This document shows positions 58,455-64,000 of a stretch of DNA of 64,000 nt, piece after piece (within the stretch, counting starts at the first letter, position 1; every line of letters starts with the position of its first letter). The DNA lies in contig KV748221.1 in assembly GCA_001692895.1 (NCBI GenBank), positions 1,343,056-1,407,055 on the forward strand, written 5' to 3'. A program made the position numbers and the translations under genes. The DNA comes from Cenococcum geophilum 1.58 (taxonomy: Eukaryota; Ascomycota; Dothideomycetes; Gloniales; Gloniaceae). The notes under the pieces were generated by a model that saw only the letters and a list, made by a program, of their open reading frames with translations, did not search any database and was not told the DNA's origin.

Positions 58455-58692
58455 AGGTGCGGCATATTGCTGCATTCAACAATGCAGTGCGGCATACTGC
58501 TGCATACTGCTGCATTTAATAATCTAGTGCGGTATACTGCTGTATTTAATAATGCAGTGCGGCATACTGCTGTATACTGCTGTATTTAATAATCTAGTGC
58601 GGCATACTGCTATATTTAACGATGCAGTGCGGCATACTGCTATATTTAACAATACAGTGCGGCATACTGCTGTATTTAATAATGTAGTGCAG
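58455..58692. repeat. Minisatellite, 30 bp unit with 10 bp expansions
   Basis: About seven units of the type AGTGCGGCATACTGCTGTAT + TTAATAATCT; some carry an extra ATACTGCTGT. The open frame here (HTAVFNN repeated) is only a by-product of the unit being a multiple of three. Confidence 0.88.
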
Positions 58693-58864
58693 CTAATTAC
58701 GCATTTTACACTTAATGCGCAATTAATATATAATGCCCTCCTCGCGCATTCTATATATTTTGCTCTTCTTATACACTTAATAGTATTTGCTTGGTCTATA
58801 TAGTTAGTGTAAAATAAATTATATTATTTTAGATAATTTAATATAATATAGCGACGGTTCTCTT

Positions 58865-58887
58865 CTACCTACCTACCTACTAACCTA

Positions 58888-58922
<35 letters not shown>

Positions 58923-59062
58923 ACCTACCTACCTACCTACCTACCTACCTACCTACCTACCTACCTACCTACCTACCTACCTGCCTGCTTACCTACCTAC
59001 CTGCCTATACCTACCTGTCTATGCCTACCATCTATGCCTACCTGTCTATGCCTACCTATCTG
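58865..59062. repeat. Tetranucleotide array (CCTA)n / (CCTG)n
   Basis: About 30 uninterrupted units of CTAC/CTGC, then a longer composite unit CTACCTGTCTATGC repeated to 59062. Confidence 0.92.
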
Positions 59063-59084
59063 TAATTTGGGGGAAGGGCCGGCC

Positions 59085-59345
59085 CAATCAAAGGCTCTGC
59101 CTAATTCAATTGATCAATTGATTGTATTGATTCGAATCGTTCTTTACGGCCGTTCGCTGGCTGTATATTCAAACGGTGGTCGTCTGAGGTGCCTCCCTAG
59201 GAGGCCTTGATTTGATTTGGCGACGGGCTAATATCAAAGCTCTGGTTCAATTCGATCGATCGATTGATTAAATCGTTCGCGGCGTTCGCTGGCTGGTCGT
59301 TCGAACGGTGGTCGTCTGGTTCTGGCGACGGTCGTCTAGTTCTGG
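59085..59345. repeat. GC-rich duplicated block with 20 bp tandem repeats
   Basis: Two diverged copies of a roughly 100 bp block (59085-59190 and 59230-59320: CAAAGCTCTG, an ATCGATCGATTGATT-type stretch, GTTCGCTGGCTG, then ACGGTGGTCGTCTG), followed by 3-4 copies of GGTCGTCTGGTTCTGGCGAC to about 59370. There is little RIP. Confidence 0.75.
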
Positions 59346-59390
59346 CGACGGTCGTCTGGTTCTAGCGACAGTCCTCTGCTGGCGGGCTTA

Positions 59391-60239
59391 CAGCTCGGGG
59401 GGGTCACGGAAAAACTCGGCGGGGTCACAATGTTCAACGGGGTCACAACCTTTCTGACCCCGCTCAACTTCTGACCCCGCTGAGCTTTATGCATATGCAG
59501 TGCATATACAGACCAATTTTTTTTATTTTATAGAATTTAAAGTATTTTATATATATAATAAGTTATATGCGAGGCATATGCGGGGTATATGCAGGGCATA
59601 TACTAAAATAAAATAAAATAACCTAAGTTGTTAAAATATACCTGTATACGCGTTATATGGTCTTAGTATATGCAGAGTATATACTCTGTATATACTCTAC
59701 CAATTTTATATTTATTTTAAAGAGATTTTACTCCTTTATATACTACCTTTTAAACTATTATATTTATATTTTATATAAGGTAGGCTATGCTATAGTATTT
59801 ACTTAGTATATATACTTAGTATATACCCCCCATTAACTATAGCAGTAAATAAGTAAGCTAGGTTATTATAGTATAGACTATGCGTATGTATTGCATATGC
59901 TAGGCATATGCAAAGTCTATACGTACACCAATTTTACATAAGGTAGGGTGCGCTATATTATCCCTGTATATGCTGAGCATATACTTAGCATATGCACCTA
60001 CTAATAAACCATTTGACGTATATATCTTATAGTTGTATATATGCATATACTTAGCATATGCACCGCATATTTAATGCATACGGTCGCTAAAGGCAAATTG
60101 TGGCTACCGATGCACGTTCTGTATGGGTAAAAGTGTGACCCCGCCGACCTTTTTCCGGTGCTCCATCGGTGACCCCGTTCAACTTTCGCCGACCCCCATC
60201 GGTGACCCCTTTCAACTTTTCCGTGACCCCCCCGAGCTG
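59391..60239. mobile_element. Inner inverted-repeat element with GGGGTCAC subterminal repeats
   Basis: 849 bp with perfect 23 bp terminal inverted repeats (59391-59413 and 60217-60239, CAGCTCGGGGGGGTCACGG start). Several further GGGGTCAC / GTGACCCC copies follow inside each end (59414-59475 and 60136-60216). No clear target duplication. The core (59485-60080) contains no gene but about 20 copies of GCATATGC-like palindromes. It resembles a non-autonomous DNA transposon of an unassigned superfamily. Confidence 0.65.
59485..60080. repeat. Cluster of GCATATGC-type palindromes
   Basis: TATGCATATGC, GGCATATGC, GCATATAC and TAGCATATGCACC recur about every 20-40 bp in an otherwise AT-rich core, often as pairs separated by 4-6 bp. 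Confidence 0.75.
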
Positions 60240-60242
60240 CAC

Positions 60243-60785
60243 CCCGGAGCCTCCGTACGCAGAACTTCGCGCAGAGCCTTGTGCAGAGCCTCCGTACGCA
60301 GAGCTTCGCGCAGAGCCTTGTGCAGAGCCTCTATACGCAGAGCTTTATGTAGAGCCTTGTGTAGAGCCTCGTGCAGAGCCTTATATAGAGCCTCGTGCAG
60401 AGCTTTGTGTAAGAGCCTCGTGCAGAGCTTTGTGTAAGAGCTTTGTGTAGAGCTTCGTGCAGAGCTTCGTGTAGAGCTTCGTGTAGAGCTTCGTGTAGAG
60501 CTTCGTGTAGAGCTTCGTGTAGAGCTTCGTGTAAAGCTTCGTGCAGAGCTTCGTGTAGAGCTTCGTGTAAAACTTCGTGTAGAACTTCATGCAGAGCTTC
60601 GTGTAGAACTTCGTGTAGAACTTCGTGCAGAGCTTCGTGTAGAACTTCGTATAGAACTTCGTGCAGAGCTTCGTGTAGAACTTTATGTAGAACTTCGTGC
60701 AGAGCTTCATGTAGAGCTTCGTGTAGAGCTTCGCGCAGAGCTTCGTGCGGAACTTCGTGCAGAACTTCAAACTTTATATAGAACT
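60243..60785. repeat. 12 bp minisatellite (AGAGCTTCGTGT)n
   Basis: Starts with 15-27 bp variant units (GCAGAGCCTCCGTACGC type, 60243-60340), then about 35 units of a 12 bp repeat with C/T and G/A variants. Since 12 is divisible by three, several frames on both strands are open for 90-150 codons. These are not genes. Confidence 0.92.
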
Positions 60786-60792
60786 TTATGCG

Positions 60793-61085
60793 CATCTAAT
60801 TTTACTTTTCTGCCATTTTAGCATTTTCTAGCATTTAGCAGCTAAATGCTAATACTTAATTATAAATGCAGCATTTGGCGGCTAAATGCTAGTACTTAGT
60901 AATAAATGCAGCTAAATGTTAATACTTAATTATAAATGCAGCTAAATGCTAATACTTAATTATAAATGCGGCATTTGGCAGCTAAATGCTAGTACTTAGT
61001 AATAAATGCCGCATTTAGCTGCTAAATGCTAGAAAATGCTAGAAATGCTAGAAAATGCTAAAATGGCAGAAAAGTAAAATTAAAT
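60793..61085. repeat. Palindromic AAATGCTAATACTTA array
   Basis: Outer arms 60793-60845 and about 61015-61083 are inverted repeats (TTTTACTTTTCTGCCATTTT core). Between them are five direct units of roughly 30-45 bp, GCAGCTAAATGCTAATACTT type. Confidence 0.75.
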
Positions 61086-61109
61086 GCTGGTAAATTTTTT
61101 CCTGACGTA

Positions 61110-61312
61110 ATAGTTATCCTACCTCCTTTATATATAACGGTCCCTTTATTAGCTACTCTAATTGCTAGCCTAACTATAAAGTTTAATACTATATATAACT
61201 TAACTACGGGGCCTACTTATTTCTTCTTACTACTGCAGTTAATAAAGTAGTATAATTTTCCTAGTTTAGGGATAGTTCCTAGTATTCTAGATATTTTAGT
61301 CTTACTATTTTC
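61110..61312. other. Decayed coding-like flank
   Basis: Hydrophobic coding-like texture on the plus strand, continuing from 58353 and ending at the LTR of element H. No family recognised. Confidence 0.35.
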
Positions 61313-61499
61313 TGTCACGGCACTAACCTGACGCATACTGTTTTATACTATCTCGTACTATTCCCTACTATTAGCTGGCCCACCACTAGCGACTTAGCGG
61401 CTGGCCCTACTATTTATATACAATACCCCCTTTCCATCTTCTTCCCCTCTTTATACCACAACATAGTTATTTAGTCTACTTTATTGCAGCACTGTGACA
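61313..61499 (+). repeat. 5' LTR of gypsy element H
   Basis: 187 bp, TGTCACGGCACTAACC to GCAGCACTGTGACA. A TATTTATATACAA stretch near 61412 may be its TATA box. The partner LTR lies beyond the window, so the end is set by the TG...CA rule and the leader that follows. Confidence 0.75.
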
Positions 61500-64000
61500 G
61501 TTTGTGGTATCTTTAATTTGCGCCCTATTACGATCACTAATTCCCCATACCCTAGCTAATTAACCTCCGCCCTAGAGTAATTGCGACCTGCGCGCGCCTT
61601 TACTAAAACTAATACGTCCCTAGCACAGTCCTAAAACAATCCTCAGTTTTTACCTAGCGCCTAGATAGGCGACATTAATAACACCAAAATAGCCGAAACC
61701 TAGAACCCCCGCGACATTTTTGCAGACCTATTTATAGAGACATACCCCAATATTACATAGACAATCCGCCGCTCCCTACTGTACTTTAAGACCTTTAAGC
61801 CTAGCAAAGCTTACCTTACCCTTATTAACTATACCAATGAGTTCCTTAACAATATTAAAGTAGGACTACAGTATATATATAATATAAACACCGCTAATAA
61901 GAAAGCTAATAAAAACCTTAGTACCCTTATCGCTTCCTAGATAGGAACTATTAACTCCTAGGCAGAGACTATTACCGTTCTAAAACAATTAACCCCTATA
62001 ACAACGGTAGTAACCTAGTAGAAAAAACGGAGATCTAAAGACCCACTAATATTTAGCGGAAAAGGTACCCCGCTAGAATAATAAACTAATTTTAAGACCT
62101 GGCATATTAAGATTAAGGGAGTCTTTAACTGGGACTAGAACTACTTTAACATAGTTTAGTCCTAGATCCTTTACATCTTAGATATACTAGAGAATAAGGC
62201 CTATAAGTTTATTAAGTAGGGCCTAGAGCTTATATACGAGAACCCAAATAACATATCTGCATGGAAATGGCCTACTAAGGAAGATATGCTTAAAGACCTT
62301 ACTGCCTACTATAAGGTCCTTAATATAACCTAGGTCGCAAAGAATAAGCTTAACCATTTCCCCTAAGGCGAGCGTAATTACTGGTTCTGGAAGGGAGAGC
62401 TTAATAAGTTAATAGTCCGCGCTAAGAAGATAGATAAATAGAAGGTAAACCTACTCTAAAAGTTTATCTCTCTAAAGATGGAAGAGCTAGTACTTAGACT
62501 AGCCTATAAAATCAATAATAGTAACTATATAGGTTAGAGTAAGTAGATAGATGTATTTGCTAAGAACCTCGCGAACTATATACACTGAGCTAACCTTAAG
62601 AAGAACGCTAACCACCGCCTACCTACCTAAGCCCCTGCCCCTATGTTAACCCTAACCCTAGTAGTAACTAGAGAACCCATGGACCTTAATAGAATCTTAG
62701 ATATAGAGCGTAAGCGCCGCGTTAATAATAGATTATGCCTTGCCTATAGCCTACCTAGCCACTAGAAGGATGCCTATAACCCCACTAAGATAGCAAACCT
62801 AGTCCTAATGCCACCCCATTAAACGACGCGAATAAATAACCGCGGATGTGGTAACTGTGGAGTCTATTATAGACGCGGCGACCGCGGAGCCTATTATAGC
62901 TACGGCGGACGACCCCCCCCCTTTAACCCTACAGCTTAGTTACTCTAAACTATGCCCTATATGGGAGCCTAACCCGTTAACAACGCCTAGTATTAGCGAC
63001 TTTACGCTAGCGAATACGAACACGGCCATGTTATTGGCGAGGTATTATCTTTCTATACCCCGACCAAAACAGAGATAGATACCGCCAGCTAAACGGACAC
63101 TAGACCGCCCCGCTAAGACAGCCCTATACCCTAGTTGTTAAAAGGCAAACCCTTAGACTAAGTTACGCCTAAGGGTCTAAACTATATGAGGAGGAAGACA
63201 AGAAGATTAGGTCCCTGTTACTAGATCAATTAGTCCTTTCTATTAGTAAACTACTACTTAATCTTAGATTAGTAAATAGTAATAAGAAATTAATCCTTAT
63301 TTAAACCCAACTCTTTTTATTACGTAACCTATACCTCTAAGTTTATATTAATATAGTAAGCCTAGTGGACTTCAGTAGTACTATAATAGTATTTACCAAC
63401 GCAGAGTCTATTATAAGAAAGTATAACGTTATAACTAAGAAGCTGCTAGCACTTAGGCCACTACGCCTTATAGATAGTATCCCAACTTCGCTTATTACGG
63501 ACTACTTTACCGCCTAAATATTAATCGGCCTCTATACTAAAGCCATGCTCTTTTTTATTACTAAACTCTCGCCCACTACCCTAATTATCCTAGGTATACC
63601 CTGGCTTCAGAAACACGAGCCCCGTCCCAGCTTTAGGAAACTTAAGATCCGCTTTGACTTAGACTACTACTTTAGGCACTGCCTCCTATAGGGGATAGCC
63701 GACGTTAGCAGGGACGCCCCACGTGGATACTTAGCACTACTAAGCCTAGTGCCTAGGACTATATATAAAGCCCTAATAGTAGAAGACGTTCTTAATAAAG
63801 GGGAGCCTGTATAGCTGTAAAGAAATAAGATAGTAGAAGACTGGACTAACCTAGCACTTAAGACCAAAACGATGGGCTAGCTAGCCCTGCTAAGACTAAG
63901 GAAGAAGGTCCGCTTTGCGCCGCTACTACTAAGAAACCAACCCTAACCTAGGCACTATTTAAACCCCGGCCGCCTAGCCCGATACCCGGAATTAAGCTAT
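61500..64000 (+). mobile_element. Ty3/gypsy LTR retrotransposon H, 5' part
   Basis: A leader, then a gag reading about 61680-62900 (IFADLFIETYPNITQTIR, then DPLIFSGKGTPLEQQ-type capsid region, KTWHIKIKGVFNWD near 62095). A retropepsin-like region follows at about 63330-63690 (LIILGIPWLQKHEPRPSF, FDLDYYFRHCL). The polyprotein then runs off the right edge. It is broken by RIP, though less densely than A-E, and keeps several open stretches. Confidence 0.85.

Larger units (their letters stand above)
58354..61107. mobile_element. TA-flanked inverted-repeat element built of tandem repeats
   Basis: 2,754 bp with perfect 26 bp terminal inverted repeats (58354-58379 and 61082-61107, starting CGTCAGGAAAAAATTTACCA) and TA on both sides (58352-58353 and 61108-61109). 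A TA duplication suggests a Tc1/mariner-type or similar mechanism. No transposase is inside. From left to right it holds a GCAGCATTT-rich end, a 30/40 bp minisatellite, a tetranucleotide array, a GC-rich duplicated block, a second inverted-repeat element, a 12 bp minisatellite and a terminal palindromic array. It splits a coding-like relic. Confidence 0.78.

Noticed and set aside
59300-59375. Regularly spaced GGTCGTCTGGTTCTGGCGAC units as a CRISPR-like array
   Set aside because: Units are contiguous without unique spacers, and the genome is fungal.
60123-60795. Frames of 93-154 codons on both strands in the 12 bp repeat
   Set aside because: The repeat unit length is a multiple of three, so open frames arise without selection.

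Overview
The window looks like nuclear DNA of a filamentous ascomycete (Pezizomycotina). About 85% of it is AT-rich, TA-dense sequence in which old mobile elements and a few genes have been worn down by C-to-T and G-to-A changes, mostly CA to TA. This is the mark of repeat-induced point mutation (RIP). No tRNA, rRNA or CRISPR array is visible. The genus cannot be named from the sequence alone.

Layout. At 1-40.2 kb lies a nest of LTR retrotransposons inside one another. A Ty3/gypsy relic (A; 1-2048 and 8025 on) is split by a reverse-strand gypsy element B (2049-8024, target duplication TATAA). A gypsy gag relic C (10916-11203 and 19207-20300) is split by gypsy element D (11204-19206, duplication CTACA). 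An unrecognised coding relic G (pieces at 20.6-21.2, 27.2-27.8 and 35.8-39.9 kb) is split by a Ty1/copia element F (21179-27225, duplication CTATA) and by gypsy element E (27816-35766, duplication ATTTG), a sister of D. A solo LTR sits at 40161-40317 (duplication ATTAT).

At 40671-50635 there is a 9,965 bp unit with hAT-type terminal inverted repeats and an exact 8 bp target duplication (CGTATAAT). Its right end holds the C-terminus of a hAT transposase, and the rest of the transposase is gone. In its place is a pair of diverged inverted-repeat arms; one arm is interrupted by a 2.1 kb pogo/Fot1-like transposon. Between the arms lie the only two intact protein genes of the window, both on the minus strand, intronless and free of RIP. 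The first-transcribed gene (44947-46926) carries a DUF4114-like N-terminus, a Gly-rich linker, a membrane segment and the Asp/Ser (GDSGS) half of a trypsin-like protease. The second (42706-44454) carries the His half (SNAHV) of the same kind of protease and no GDSG. The best hypothesis for a new system is therefore a two-protein 'split' serine protease carried as cargo in a non-autonomous hAT element.

At 50.6-58.3 kb there is a lightly damaged solo LTR (50961-51179, duplication TAGAC), then a calpain-type cysteine protease gene whose frame is complete but whose catalytic Cys and His have both become Tyr through RIP-type changes (52090-52965), then further unassigned decayed sequence. At 58354-61107 there is a 2.75 kb TA-flanked inverted-repeat element built almost wholly of tandem repeats and palindromes, with a second inverted-repeat element (59391-60239) inside it. 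From 61313 to the end of the window runs the 5' part of another gypsy element, H.

The retroelements and DNA transposons explain the RIP. The gene island survived because it was probably single-copy. Damage grades off from the repeats into the left arm of the hAT unit.
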